Notes under the pieces: model-generated | Seen by the model: the letters and a program-made list of their open reading frames with translations, nothing else | Told to the model about the DNA's origin: nothing | The model's database searches: none | Source: Leucobacter rhizosphaerae | GTDB taxonomy: Bacteria > Actinomycetota > Actinomycetes > Actinomycetales > Microbacteriaceae | NCBI RefSeq assembly: GCF_022919175.1 | Contig: NZ_CP095043.1 | Coordinates: 2,356,001-2,420,000, forward strand | Direction of reading: 5' to 3' | DNA: 64,000 nt | Program-made: the position numbers and the translations under genes | Part shown: positions 1 to 8,370 of the stretch, one piece after another | Position numbering within the stretch: position 1 is the first letter of the stretch | Layout: each line of letters begins with the position of its first letter

Positions 1-1
1 G

Positions 2-910
2 CTGGAGTCGTGCGGCACGGCGCCGAGCATCCGCGGCATCGAGTCGTGGATCAACACCCCTGACGGGGCGGCCGTCGACCTCGAGGAGCTGCGGGGCCAG
101 GTGGTGCTCATCGACTTCTGGGCCTACTCCTGCATCAACTGCCAGCGCTCGATCCCGCACGTGGTCGCCTGGGACGAGACCTACCGTGATGCCGGACTGC
201 AGGTCATCGGCGTCCACTCGCCCGAGTACGCGTTCGAGAAGGAGCGGGCGAACGTGCAGGCCGGGGTCGACGACTTCGGGATCGAATACCCGGTGGCGCT
301 CGACAACACGCTCTCCACCTGGACGAACTACCGGAACCGGTACTGGCCGGCGCACTACCTCATCGACGCCTCCGGCACGGTGCGCCACATCTCGTTCGGG
401 GAGGGCAACTACGCCGCGACCGAGAAGCTGATCCGCGAGTTGCTCGAGGACGCCGACCCCGAGGTCGACCTGCCGTCGGCGACCGATGTCGACGACACGA
501 CCCCCGAGATGGGAGCCACCACCCCGGAGACCTTCCTCGGATCCTCGAAGGATCTGAACTTCGCCGGACCCGGCAAGTACCGCGCGGGCGAGGGGGAGTA
601 CCGCTTCCCCGATGACCAGCAGGCCGATACGTTCGCGCTGGACGGCACCTGGGACATCGCGACCCAGGCGGCGACGCCCGTGGGTGACTCCGGGACGATC
701 AGGCTCCAGTTCAAGGGCGAGGAGGTCAGGATCGTGGTCGCGGGTGAGGGCACGCTCTCGGTCAGCCGCGACGGGAACGCCGCGCGCGAGATCGAGGTGA
801 GCGGCACCCCGCGATCCTACGAACTCCAGGCCGGAGAGGGCTCACTCGACGGGGTGATCGAGGTCGAGGTGCCACCCGGCATCGAGGTCTACTCGTTCAC
901 CTTCGGGTAG
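2..910 (+). CDS. dipZ: DipZ-like thiol-redox protein, C-terminal part (5' end outside window)
   Basis: The reading frame is already open at base 2, so only the last 302 residues are present. They hold a TlpA/thioredoxin-like domain with a CINC redox motif (codons 131-142, preceded by DFWAYS) and then a beta-rich tail of about 150 residues. This is the layout of the C-terminal half of actinobacterial DipZ proteins, whose N-terminal half is a CcdA-like membrane domain that passes electrons across the membrane; that half must lie upstream. The expected role is reduction or rearrangement of thiols in exported proteins. It sits 51 bp before a sigK-like gene in the same direction. A weak hairpin (903-919, TCGGGT/ACCCGA) overlaps the stop codon. 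The family call is good; the redox direction is not shown by sequence. Confidence 0.82.
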   Translation: MESCGTAPSIRGIESWINTPDGAAVDLEELRGQVVLIDFWAYSCINCQRSIPHVVAWDETYRDAGLQVIGVHSPEYAFEKERANVQAGVDDFGIEYPVALDNTLSTWTNYRNRYWPAHYLIDASGTVRHISFGEGNYAATEKLIRELLEDADPEVDLPSATDVDDTTPEMGATTPETFLGSSKDLNFAGPGKYRAGEGEYRFPDDQQADTFALDGTWDIATQAATPVGDSGTIRLQFKGEEVRIVVAGEGTLSVSRDGNAAREIEVSGTPRSYELQAGEGSLDGVIEVEVPPGIEVYSFTFG

Positions 911-961
911 GGAACCCGAGACACAGGGCAGAGCGATCGGTGCGGAGGAGGTGTATAGGGC

Positions 962-1561
962 ATGCTTATGGAGATGGTGATCGACGGAGTGGAGATATCG
1001 GGGGACGCGGACGGCGTCGACCCTGCCGACGCCGCGCTCACGCGCACCGCGTCGGGAGACCAGTCGGCGTTCGCGGAGCTGTACGACATGCTCTCCGGCC
1101 GGGTCTTCGGACTGATCGTCCGGGTCCTCGTCGATCGCTCGCAGAGCGAGGAGGTGCTCCAGGAGGTCTTCCTGGAGGTGTGGCAGTCCGCGCGGTCGTT
1201 CGACGGCTCCCGCGGTCACGCCCGCTCCTGGGTGCTCACCATCGCCCATCGACGCGCGGTCGACCGGGTGCGCTCCGCCGAGGCGCGGATCCGTCGGGAC
1301 ACGCGGGTCGGGTTGCAGGAAGTGCACACCCCGGTGTCGTCGGTGGAGGAGCACGTGCAGCTGCTCGTCGACGGCTCGCGGGCGACGCGGGCGCTCGACA
1401 CTCTTCCGGAGTCGCAGCGGCAGACGATCGTGCTCGCCTACTTCGGCGGGTACAGCCAGCGGGAGATCGCGGCGCTCTTGGGAGCCCCGCTCGGAACGGT
1501 CAAGACTCGGATGCGTGACGGCCTGTCACGTCTGAGAACAGAGATGGAGGTGACGCGATGA
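962..1561 (+). CDS. sigK: ECF RNA polymerase sigma factor, SigK-like
   Basis: A 199-residue sigma-70 family protein with region 2 (ELYDMLSGRVFGL... followed by EEVLQEVFLEVW) and region 4 with a typical helix-turn-helix (YSQREIAALLGAPLGTVKTRMRDG). The size and missing region 3 are those of extracytoplasmic-function sigma factors. The next gene is an RskA-type anti-sigma factor overlapping by ATGA, and the gene before is dipZ-like, which together support a SigK assignment. A strong GGAGGAGG ribosome site at about 945-952 supports the ATG at 962; ATG 968 is an alternative. The protein would be held inactive at the membrane by the downstream partner and released by a redox or envelope signal, as in known SigK/RskA pairs. 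Confidence 0.88.
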   Translation: MLMEMVIDGVEISGDADGVDPADAALTRTASGDQSAFAELYDMLSGRVFGLIVRVLVDRSQSEEVLQEVFLEVWQSARSFDGSRGHARSWVLTIAHRRAVDRVRSAEARIRRDTRVGLQEVHTPVSSVEEHVQLLVDGSRATRALDTLPESQRQTIVLAYFGGYSQREIAALLGAPLGTVKTRMRDGLSRLRTEMEVTR

Positions 1562-2340
1562 ATCAGCAGGAGTTCCGAGAGCTCTCGGCCGGTCACGCGT
1601 TACGCGCGTTGACCTCCGACGAGGAGCGTGCGTTCGCCGCCGCGCTCGCAGAGCATCCCGAGTGGCAGCGGATCGTCGACGAGGATCTCGCCGCGGCCTC
1701 GGGCCTCGGTCGCAGCATTCCCGAGATCCCGCCGCCCGCCGCGCTCCGCGACCAGATCCTCGGTGCCATCACCGGCGTGCCGCAGCTGGATCCCGAGCCG
1801 GGCGACGCGGTGGACGAGGATCCCGCGCCGGCCCTCGACGAGATCGAGGCCGAGGGATCCGCCACGCAGCGGCAGGCGTCGCGCGCCTGGCGGATCGGTG
1901 CCTTCGCGCTCGCCGCCTCCGTCGTGCTGCTCACCACGGTGATGTTCGGGCCGAGGATCATCGAGTCCTTCGCGCCCCAGGATCCCGCGGTCGTCGCCCT
2001 GCAGCAAGTGGAGGATGCGCCGGACGCGGACTCCTCGACCCTCGACCTGCCGGGAGGCGGGTCGGCGACCCTGCACTGGTCGGACTCCGCCGGGCAGGCG
2101 GTGCTCGTCGCCGACGGCATGGCGCCGGCCGAAGCGGGGACCGACTTCGAGTTGTGGCTCGTGCGCGGCCAGGAGGCGATCTCCGTCGGGCTGATGCAGC
2201 CGGACGATGAGGAGCAGGGGATCTTCGCGACGGACACCTTCGTCGCGGGCGACACCCTCGCCATCACGGTCGAGCAGGCCGGTGGATCGCCGTCGGGCGC
2301 CCCGACCTCGGACCCGATCCTCGCGATCGCCACCGCGTAG
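1558..2340 (+). CDS. rskA: Anti-sigma-K factor, RskA family
   Basis: 260 residues. The N-terminal cytoplasmic part (ELSAGHALRALTSDEERAF) resembles the anti-sigma helical domain of RskA and lacks a HxxxCxxC zinc motif. One membrane helix follows at about residues 112-130 (FALAASVVLLTTVMF), then an extracellular domain of about 130 residues ending in the conserved RskA-type region (FELWLVRGQEAISVGLM). The start codon overlaps the sigma gene stop (ATGA), so the two are translationally coupled and made in similar amounts. Role: sequesters the sigma factor and senses a signal outside the membrane. It is the last gene of this operon; a palindromic repeat begins 31 bp after its stop. Confidence 0.87.
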   Translation: MNQQEFRELSAGHALRALTSDEERAFAAALAEHPEWQRIVDEDLAAASGLGRSIPEIPPPAALRDQILGAITGVPQLDPEPGDAVDEDPAPALDEIEAEGSATQRQASRAWRIGAFALAASVVLLTTVMFGPRIIESFAPQDPAVVALQQVEDAPDADSSTLDLPGGGSATLHWSDSAGQAVLVADGMAPAEAGTDFELWLVRGQEAISVGLMQPDDEEQGIFATDTFVAGDTLAITVEQAGGSPSGAPTSDPILAIATA

Positions 2341-2371
2341 AGCGCCCGTCTCCTCGCGACCCTGTCTCGCT

Positions 2372-2450
2372 GAGCTGCCACGCTCCAGCCGAGCTGCCAC
2401 CGACCATGCGCCGAAATGGTGGCAGCTCGACGATCCGATGGCAGCTCGGC
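2372..2450 (+). repeat. 79-bp palindromic repeat, copy 1 (left edge of catabolic island)
   Basis: Contains GAGCTGCCA twice (2372-2380, 2391-2399) followed by TGGCAGCTC twice (2420-2428, 2439-2447), a nested double hairpin. The inner stem is a perfect 11-bp GAGCTGCCACC/GGTGGCAGCTC (2391-2401 with 2418-2428). A second copy in the same orientation lies at 22504-22582; by hand alignment 70 of 79 positions match without gaps. It may act as a terminator for rskA or be a REP/MITE-like element. The two copies sit just outside the 2583-22421 gene block. Confidence 0.85.
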
Positions 2451-2514
2451 GGGAGGGAACGTGCGAGAGGGGTGCGCCCAGCGCGCACGATGCAAGAAAC
2501 GACGCGAGCTCAAC

Positions 2515-2557
2515 GTGCAATCGGGCGCGATCCGTGCCTATAATGTAATTCATTATA
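2515..2557 (+). promoter_or_regulatory. Promoter with AT-rich palindromic operator for flavin reductase/hpaB unit
   Basis: A TATAAT -10 box (2539-2544) lies 18 bp after a weak -35-like GTGCAA (2515-2520). The -10 box is part of a perfect 7-bp inverted repeat, TATAATG-N5-CATTATA (2539-2557), in an otherwise GC-rich region. The right half AATTCATTATA (2547-2557) matches half-sites at four other promoters in this island, so it is a candidate operator. A bound repressor would cover the -10 box. Confidence 0.6.
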
Positions 2558-2582
2558 GTTAATTGCGGAGAGTGAGCGCGCG

Positions 2583-3125
2583 ATGAGCCTGAACCACACG
2601 AATCCGAGCGGCTTCCTGCCCGATTCGCAGCTGTACCACCCCACGCAGCATCACTTCCGGGGCAGCCTCGGCCGCTTCGCGACCGGCGTCGCCGTGGTGA
2701 CGTTCATCGGCCCCGAGGGCGAGCGCCGCGGCATCACCATCAACTCCTTCACGTCGATCTCGATGGATCCGGCGCTCGTGCTCGCGTCGATCGGGCGGAC
2801 TGCGCGCTCGCACGACGCACTCCAGGGCGCCAACTTCACCATCAACATCCTGGGGGCCGAGCAGCAGGCGCTCGCGAGCGAGTTCGCGGGCCGACCGGGA
2901 TCGGCGACGCCGGTCTGGATCGACGGCGAGTTCGCGCCGCGGGTCGGCGGCACGATCAGCTGGTTCGAGTGCACGCCCTGGGCCGACTACGACGGCGGCG
3001 ACCACACCATCTTCCTCGGGGAGGTGCGGAACTTCGACTACAGCCGGGGCGACGCGCTCGGTTTCGTCGGCGGTCAGTTCACTGTGATTCCCGAGGCGGG
3101 CGGCAGTCCGGAGGACCTCTTCTAG
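2583..3125 (+). CDS. Flavin reductase (NAD(P)H:flavin oxidoreductase), HpaC/RutF-like
   Basis: 180 residues with the flavin-reductase-like FMN-binding split barrel: HFRGSLGRFATGVAVVTF, then GITINSFTSISMDPALVLASI, the usual flavin/NADH signature of this family. It should supply reduced FMN or FAD to the monooxygenase encoded next, 73 bp downstream; such reductase-oxygenase pairs are the rule for HpaB-type enzymes. The ATG at 2583 follows GCGGAGAG (2565-2572), a good ribosome site. It has no signal peptide, so it is cytoplasmic. It is preceded by the operator-bearing promoter at 2515-2557. Confidence 0.87.
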   Translation: MSLNHTNPSGFLPDSQLYHPTQHHFRGSLGRFATGVAVVTFIGPEGERRGITINSFTSISMDPALVLASIGRTARSHDALQGANFTINILGAEQQALASEFAGRPGSATPVWIDGEFAPRVGGTISWFECTPWADYDGGDHTIFLGEVRNFDYSRGDALGFVGGQFTVIPEAGGSPEDLF

Positions 3126-3198
3126 CATCACCACCGGTGCCGCCGCAGCACCGCACCGCAGCACCGCACCGCACACCGCAGCACACGAAGGACTCAGC

Positions 3199-4659
3199 AT
3201 GGGAATCAGCACCGGACAGCAGTACATCGATCGGGTGAACGCGCGTCGCCCCGACGTGTTCATCGACGGCGAGCGGATCGGCGCAGGCCTCGCGGATCAC
3301 CCCCAGTTCGCCGCGAGCGTGCGCACCTTCGCGCGGCTCTTCGACATGCAGCACGATTCCGAGCACCAGGCCGCGTTGACGTTCGCGTCGCCGACGACCG
3401 GTGACCTGGTGAGCACCTCGTTCCTGGTGCCGCGCACCGAGGCGGACCTCGTGCGCCGCCGCGAGGGCATGCGCGTGTGGGCGACCGAGACCAACGGGTT
3501 CCTCGGGCGCACCGGCGACTACATGAACAGCGCGCTCACGGCGCTGGCGGCGGCCACCAGCTTCTTCGCGCAGGCGGATCCGGTGTTCGGTGAGCGGATC
3601 GCCGCCTACACCGAGTACGTGCGCGAGAACGACCTGCTGACCGCGCACGCGCTCATCCCGCCGCAGACGAACCGCGCGGTCCCGAGCTCGGAGCAGGGCG
3701 ACGGCCGCATCGCCGCACGTGTGGTCGAGGAGCGGGCCGACGGGATCGTGGTGCGCGGGGCGCGCATGCTCGCCACCGCCGCCCCGATCGCCGACGAGCT
3801 GCTCGTCTTCCCGTCGACGGTGCTGCGCGGTGCGCCGCAGGACGCGCCGTACTCCTACGCCTTCGCGATCCCGAGCGATGCCCCGGGGCTGAAGTACTAC
3901 TGCCGCACGTCGATGTACGGCGGGTCCGGGGTGGTGAACGAGCCGCTGGCCGCGCGCTACGAGGAGGTCGACGCGCTCGTCGTGTTCGACGATGTCTTCG
4001 TGCCGAACGACCGGATCTTCATGCTCGGCAACCCGAAGGTGCGGAACGAGTGGTACTCGGCGACCGGGGCCGGCCAGTTGATGACGCACCAGGTCGCCTG
4101 TCGCACCCTCGCGAAGACCGAGTTCTACCTCGGTCTCGCGAGTGAGATCGCCGACGCGATCGGCATCGAGCAGTTCCAGCACATTCAGGAGGACCTCGGC
4201 GAGCTGATCACCTACGTCGAGATCGAGCGGGCGCTGCTGCGCGCCGCCGAGGCCGACGGCGAGGTCAACGCCGACGGTGTGTACCTGCCGCGCTGGCAGA
4301 CCCTGAACGCCGCACGCAACTGGTTCCCGAAGAGCGTGTCGCAGCGGTTGACCGAGATCATCCGCAAGTTCTCGGCCTCGGGGCTCATGTCGCTCCCGGG
4401 CGAGCAGGATCTCCAGCACCTCGACGCGCGGGCCGATCTGGATCGCTACTTGCAGGGGGCCCGCGTCGACGCGGAGACTCGGATCCGACTGTTCAAGCTC
4501 GCGCTCGATGCCTCCGTCTCCGGATTCGCGGGCCGCGAGAACCTGTACGAGTACTTCTTCTTCGGGGATCCCGTGCGGATGAAGGCGGCGCTGGTGTCGA
4601 GCTACGACCGCGACCCGGCCCGCGCGCGGGTGCGGGAGCTGCTGGCTCGCGGAGCGTAG
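3199..4659 (+). CDS. HpaB-family flavin-dependent monooxygenase, oxygenase component
   Basis: 486 residues, the normal length for 4-hydroxyphenylacetate 3-monooxygenase/chlorophenol monooxygenase large subunits. The N-terminal GQQYIDRVNARRPDVFIDGERI and HPQFAASVRTFARLFDMQ are typical of the HpaB N-terminal domain, and the middle and C-terminal parts have the acyl-CoA-dehydrogenase-like fold sequence (ATGAGQLMTHQVACRTLAKTEFYLG). It uses reduced flavin, probably from the upstream reductase, and O2 to hydroxylate (or dehalogenate) a phenolic substrate. The exact substrate is not readable; hydroxyphenylacetate-like acids fit the neighbouring aminotransferase, decarboxylase and ALDH. A strong terminator follows at 4694-4729. 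Confidence 0.86.
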   Translation: MGISTGQQYIDRVNARRPDVFIDGERIGAGLADHPQFAASVRTFARLFDMQHDSEHQAALTFASPTTGDLVSTSFLVPRTEADLVRRREGMRVWATETNGFLGRTGDYMNSALTALAAATSFFAQADPVFGERIAAYTEYVRENDLLTAHALIPPQTNRAVPSSEQGDGRIAARVVEERADGIVVRGARMLATAAPIADELLVFPSTVLRGAPQDAPYSYAFAIPSDAPGLKYYCRTSMYGGSGVVNEPLAARYEEVDALVVFDDVFVPNDRIFMLGNPKVRNEWYSATGAGQLMTHQVACRTLAKTEFYLGLASEIADAIGIEQFQHIQEDLGELITYVEIERALLRAAEADGEVNADGVYLPRWQTLNAARNWFPKSVSQRLTEIIRKFSASGLMSLPGEQDLQHLDARADLDRYLQGARVDAETRIRLFKLALDASVSGFAGRENLYEYFFFGDPVRMKAALVSSYDRDPARARVRELLARGA

Positions 4660-4693
4660 GGGCGCGGCGCGTCGGACGCGGATCGCTCGACGC

Positions 4694-4729
4694 GCAGGGG
4701 CCCGCACCGGTGACGGTGCGGGCCCCTGC
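4694..4729. terminator. Bidirectional terminator hairpin
   Basis: A perfect 16-bp stem (4694-4709 with 4714-4729, core GGGGCCCGCACCG) with a 4-nt loop lies between the convergent hpaB-like gene (+) and SDR gene (-). There is no long T-tract, as is common for actinobacterial terminators. Confidence 0.8.
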
Positions 4730-4771
4730 TCTGGGTGCCGGCGGCGTGGTCGGCCTCAGGCGTGATGAACC

Positions 4772-5428
4772 TCAGACGTGCGCGATCCGGCGCCCGCGCA
4801 CGCGTGCGGCCGGTGCCTGCAGCACGTCAGCGGCGAGGGACGCGAACCCGGCTTCCCGACCGGCCAGGCCGTCGGTGACGATGATGCTCGCGGCGCCCTC
4901 CGTGGTCTCCGCCCGCAGCGCCGCGTCGAGCGCGAGGGTCCACGCCTCGGTGGCGGCCTTGACCGCCGCGTAGTTGGCGCTCGACGCCGTGGGGGCCTGC
5001 GCCAGCGGGGAACTCACCGTCAGGATGCGTGGCCCCCCGGTCGAGATGAGGTCGGGCAGAAACTCCCGGCTCACCACGCGCAGGCTGTCGAAGGAGCCCG
5101 CGAGCAGGCGGTACTTCTCGTCGCTCTGCCCGGCGATGCCCGTGCCGCCCGCCCATCCGCCGACGAGGTGCACGAGGTGGCTGACCGTCGTGCCCGACGC
5201 GAGCAGCGCGGCGTGCAGCGCCGCGGTCGCGTCGGGATCGGTGAGGTCGACCGCGTGCGCACTCACCCGGTCGCCCGCACGCTGCACGGCGGGGGCCGCG
5301 GGGAGCGTGCCCCGGCGGCTCACGAGGCAGACCCGGAGGCCCCGGCCGAGGAGTTCCTCAGCCAGGGCCTCGCTGGTTGCGCTCGAAGCGCCGGAGATGA
5401 GGACCGTCTCCATCGTGTCGTCCGTCAC
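4772..5428 (-). CDS. Short-chain dehydrogenase/reductase (SDR)
   Basis: 218 residues from the GTG at 5428, which overlaps the upstream gene's TGA (GTGA); an ATG at 5413 would give 213 residues. It has an N-terminal nucleotide-binding segment (VLISGASSATSEALAEELLGRG, a variant of TGxxxGxG), a Ser in LTVSSPLA and the catalytic YxxxK in NYAAVKAATEA. These fit a classical SDR that oxidises or reduces an alcohol/ketone with NAD(P). The glycine-rich motif is atypical. It is co-transcribed with the acyl-CoA-dehydrogenase-fold gene upstream; together they probably act on the same intermediate. Substrate unknown. Confidence 0.8.
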   Translation of the reverse strand: MTDDTMETVLISGASSATSEALAEELLGRGLRVCLVSRRGTLPAAPAVQRAGDRVSAHAVDLTDPDATAALHAALLASGTTVSHLVHLVGGWAGGTGIAGQSDEKYRLLAGSFDSLRVVSREFLPDLISTGGPRILTVSSPLAQAPTASSANYAAVKAATEAWTLALDAALRAETTEGAASIIVTDGLAGREAGFASLAADVLQAPAARVRGRRIAHV

Positions 5429-6654
5429 TTGTCGAACAGGTGGCTGTTCTGCGGGTGCGGCGGGCGCACGTAGCCGAACTCGACGTCGAGGATCGGTCCC
5501 TCCTCCTGATCCTTCGTGAGCCAGTACTGCCCGGCTCGGTCGTACGACGACTCGATGACGATCGCGTGCTGCGAGGCCGTCATCATGTCGCGGAAGATGC
5601 GCTCCATGCGCAGCCCCTTCACCGTGCCGACCGCGCCGATCTCCTTGAACATGAGCTCGACGACCTGGCGCGCCTCGCTCACGACGTGCACGTTGACCTC
5701 GTGCATCAGCACGCGGAGCTCGTAGTCGATGTGCGTCTGGGTCTTCGCGTTCTCGTAGGCGCGGGCGATCACGTCCTGCATGAAGAGGCGGGCGGAGCGG
5801 ATCTTCGCGTCGGCCTTGCCGACCGCGATGTAGTTGGTCTGCTCCTTGCCGAGCCGCGCCTGGCGGAAGGAGCCGCGGCGGGCGCGCATCAGCGTGGTCT
5901 TCTTGAACTCCTCGAGGGCCGCGACCGCGAGTCCGAGCGCGTGGGCGGCGTGCGCGGCGAGGTTGAAGTTCGCGCGCATCAGCGGGGAGGCGTAGTGGTG
6001 AGTCCAGATCCCCGACTCGTTCACCATCTCGCGGGGCATGAACACCTCCTCGACGGTGATGTCGCCGCTGCCGGTGCCGCGCAGGCCGAGCCCGTTCCAG
6101 TTGTTGTGCACCTGCACGTCCTTCGCGGGGATGTACCCCGAGATGTAGTACGGCAGGCCGTCGCGCGGGCTCGTGAGCGGCTCGCCGTCCTCGCCGTGCA
6201 GCACCGAGCGGCCGTAGAGGTAGGTGGCCTCGGGGGATCCCGAGCAGAACGGCCACTTGCCCGTGACCATGTAGCCGCCCTCGACCTTGCGCGCGATGCC
6301 GCTCGCCCGGCCGACATTGCCCGCGGTGATCCAGCGCTCGGTCTTGAGGATCTCGCGCATCGCCTCGGGCTGCGCCCAGGTCGACCCGGTGTGCAGCATG
6401 CAGAGCCAGCCGACCGAGCCGTTCATACGCGAGAGCTCCTCGACGGCTTCGAGCCACTCGAGCGGGTGCACGTCGAGGCCGCCCAGCTCAGCGGGGAGGA
6501 AGGCCCGGTACATGCCGGTCTCGTAGAGGGCGTCGGTGATCTCGGCGGGCATCCGCCGCTCGTCCTCGATCGTCGCCTCGGCGGCGAGGATCATGGGCTC
6601 GAGCGGGCGCACGCTCTCGATGAGTCGTGGGCGATCGAGGGGTTCGACGGACAT
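5425..6654 (-). CDS. Acyl-CoA-dehydrogenase-fold flavoprotein, probable group D monooxygenase
   Basis: 409 residues with the three-part fold of acyl-CoA dehydrogenases: helical N-terminus with YRAFLPAELGGLDVHPLEWL, a beta domain with ITAGNVGRASGIARKVEGGYMVTGKWPFCSG (split by positions, typical of HsaA/HpaH-like flavin monooxygenases) and a helical C-terminus. The GxWxFxSG-type motif is characteristic of oxygenases such as HsaA and of DszC-like enzymes rather than beta-oxidation dehydrogenases. It would need reduced flavin, possibly from the reductase at 2583. AAGGAG lies just before the ATG. The promoter/operator region 6679-6712 lies upstream. Monooxygenase versus dehydrogenase remains open. 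Confidence 0.75.
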   Translation of the reverse strand: MSVEPLDRPRLIESVRPLEPMILAAEATIEDERRMPAEITDALYETGMYRAFLPAELGGLDVHPLEWLEAVEELSRMNGSVGWLCMLHTGSTWAQPEAMREILKTERWITAGNVGRASGIARKVEGGYMVTGKWPFCSGSPEATYLYGRSVLHGEDGEPLTSPRDGLPYYISGYIPAKDVQVHNNWNGLGLRGTGSGDITVEEVFMPREMVNESGIWTHHYASPLMRANFNLAAHAAHALGLAVAALEEFKKTTLMRARRGSFRQARLGKEQTNYIAVGKADAKIRSARLFMQDVIARAYENAKTQTHIDYELRVLMHEVNVHVVSEARQVVELMFKEIGAVGTVKGLRMERIFRDMMTASQHAIVIESSYDRAGQYWLTKDQEEGPILDVEFGYVRPPHPQNSHLFDK

Positions 6655-6678
6655 GGGGCTCCTTACGGCTGCGAATAC

Positions 6679-6712
6679 TATTGATACGAATCACAATTCA
6701 TGTGAATCAATA
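6679..6712 (-). promoter_or_regulatory. Palindromic operator and minus-strand promoter between divergent genes
   Basis: An AT-rich stretch between the divergent flavoprotein (-) and S10 gene (+). Outer arms TATTGAT (6679-6685) and ATCAATA (6706-6712) enclose TCACA-N5-TGTGA (6691-6705) and ATTCA-N2-TGAAT (6696-6707). On the minus strand TTGATT (6710-6705) and TATCAA (6686-6681) form a -35/-10 pair with 18-bp spacing. The minus-strand half-site TATTGATTCAC (6712-6702) matches the family of half-sites seen at 2547, 11078, 12614 and 15840. Confidence 0.5.
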
Positions 6713-6823
6713 TGGTGCAAAGGTAGCAGCGATCCTGCGAGTCCGCACTGGGAAATCGCAGAAAAAGTGATAAATGAATATAGTTGATGCTGGAAGATGC
6801 CGATGACGCTTGGAGAATCGACG

Positions 6824-8305
6824 ATGGATCAGCCCACGCCCGCGACGCAGCAGGAGATCGAGGTGCCCGGTGACGTGCACGAGGTGACGCGCACGACCAC
6901 GCGGCAGTTCTCCGCGGGCGAGACGTTCGACTACGCGGCGACCGCCGGCACGCTGGTGGTGCGCGAGAACGAGGGCGCCCCCATCGCGTCGATGTTCTAC
7001 ACCGCGTACGAGCGACTGCCGCGCGACCCGCAGCGGCCGATCACCTTCCTCTTCAACGGCGGCCCGGGATCGGCGAGCCTGTGGCTCAACATCGGCGGCT
7101 TCGGCCCGCGCCGGGCGTCCACGCTCACTCCGTCCGCCACGCCCCCTGCGCCCTACGCCTGGGGCGACAACCCGCACACCATGCTCGGGTACTCGGACCT
7201 CGTGTTCATCGACGCGGTCGGCACCGGGTACTCGCGACTGGCACCGGGCGTCGACCCCGCGCGTGCGTGGGGCGTGGACCAGGATATCGACCTCTTCGCG
7301 AAGGCGGTCACGCGGTATCTGGCACGCACCGGGGCTTGGAACCGGCCGCGATACCTCTTCGGCGAGTCCTACGGCACCACGCGCGCCGCCGGTCTCGTGC
7401 ACCGGCTTCAGAACCAGGGCATCGACGTCAACGGCGTCGTGCTGCTCTCGACCCTGCTCAACCGGAGCACCTCGTTCTCCGCGGGCGACCACTTCTACAT
7501 CAACCTCCTGCCGAGCTACGCGGCGACGGCCCGGTACCACGGAGTGGCCGGGCACACCGGGCTCGATGACGCGGCGTTCCTCGATGCCGCGCGCGCGTTC
7601 GCGCTGGGGGAGTACAGCTCGGCACTGCTGGCGGGCGATCGGCTCGACGACTCCCGGCTCGCGACGGTCGCCGAGGAGCTCTCCGGCTTCATCGGCATTC
7701 CCGCCGCGGAGCTGATCCGCCAGCGGCTGCGCCCGGAGATGGAGTGGTTCCGCGAGGCGCTGCTGCGCAACCAGGAGCGGAAGATCGGCCGTTTCGACGC
7801 CCGGTTCACGGCCGACAACGGCTACGTGATCGGCACGGGATCCCACGATCCCGCGACCGACGACGCGGCCACCGCCGCCGTGAACAGTGCGCACCTGGCC
7901 GCGTACCGCGAGCACCTGCACACCGACCTCGGCTTCGAGACGGAGCTGCCCTACCTCCCGCTCAACAACGTGCAGGTGGCCGCCGCGTGGGACTGGAAGC
8001 ACAAGGCCCCCGGGATCGATGTGCCGCTGGAGGTGCCGGATGTGGGCTACGACCTGGCCGCCGCGATGCGCCGCAACCCGGCGCTCCGCGTGCTCGTGAC
8101 GGGTGGAGTCTACGACCTCGCCACCCCGTTCTTCCACGCCGAGAACGACGTGGCCCGCATGTTCCTCTCCCCGGAGGTCCGCGCGAACCTGCAGTTCGTG
8201 TGGCACGAGGCGGGGCACATGTCGTTCGTGGACGAGGAGGTCATCACCCGCATGAGCGCCGACCTCGCCGGGTTCTATCGCGGTACACTGCCGCATACGT
8301 CATAG
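6824..8305 (+). CDS. Peptidase S10 (serine carboxypeptidase)-like hydrolase, copy 1
   Basis: 493 residues from ATG 6824, chosen for the TGGAGA site at 6810-6815; in-frame ATGs at 6797 and 6803 are alternatives. The S10 signature FLFNGGPGSASLWLN, the nucleophile in GESYGT (Ser182), and Asp431 (VYDLATP) and His465 (EAGHMSF) form the carboxypeptidase triad. No signal peptide is visible, so the protein appears cytoplasmic, unlike secreted or vacuolar S10 enzymes. It probably releases C-terminal residues from imported peptides, or acts as an esterase/amidase on a related substrate. A paralogue with the same architecture is at 11118-12578. It heads a unit with the GntR and IclR genes. Confidence 0.85.
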   Translation: MDQPTPATQQEIEVPGDVHEVTRTTTRQFSAGETFDYAATAGTLVVRENEGAPIASMFYTAYERLPRDPQRPITFLFNGGPGSASLWLNIGGFGPRRASTLTPSATPPAPYAWGDNPHTMLGYSDLVFIDAVGTGYSRLAPGVDPARAWGVDQDIDLFAKAVTRYLARTGAWNRPRYLFGESYGTTRAAGLVHRLQNQGIDVNGVVLLSTLLNRSTSFSAGDHFYINLLPSYAATARYHGVAGHTGLDDAAFLDAARAFALGEYSSALLAGDRLDDSRLATVAEELSGFIGIPAAELIRQRLRPEMEWFREALLRNQERKIGRFDARFTADNGYVIGTGSHDPATDDAATAAVNSAHLAAYREHLHTDLGFETELPYLPLNNVQVAAAWDWKHKAPGIDVPLEVPDVGYDLAAAMRRNPALRVLVTGGVYDLATPFFHAENDVARMFLSPEVRANLQFVWHEAGHMSFVDEEVITRMSADLAGFYRGTLPHTS

Positions 8306-8370
8306 TTGAGTCAGTGAGCGAGTCGCGACCGTCCAGCGCACCGCGCGCGAGCGACGCGGCTCCGGAGAGA

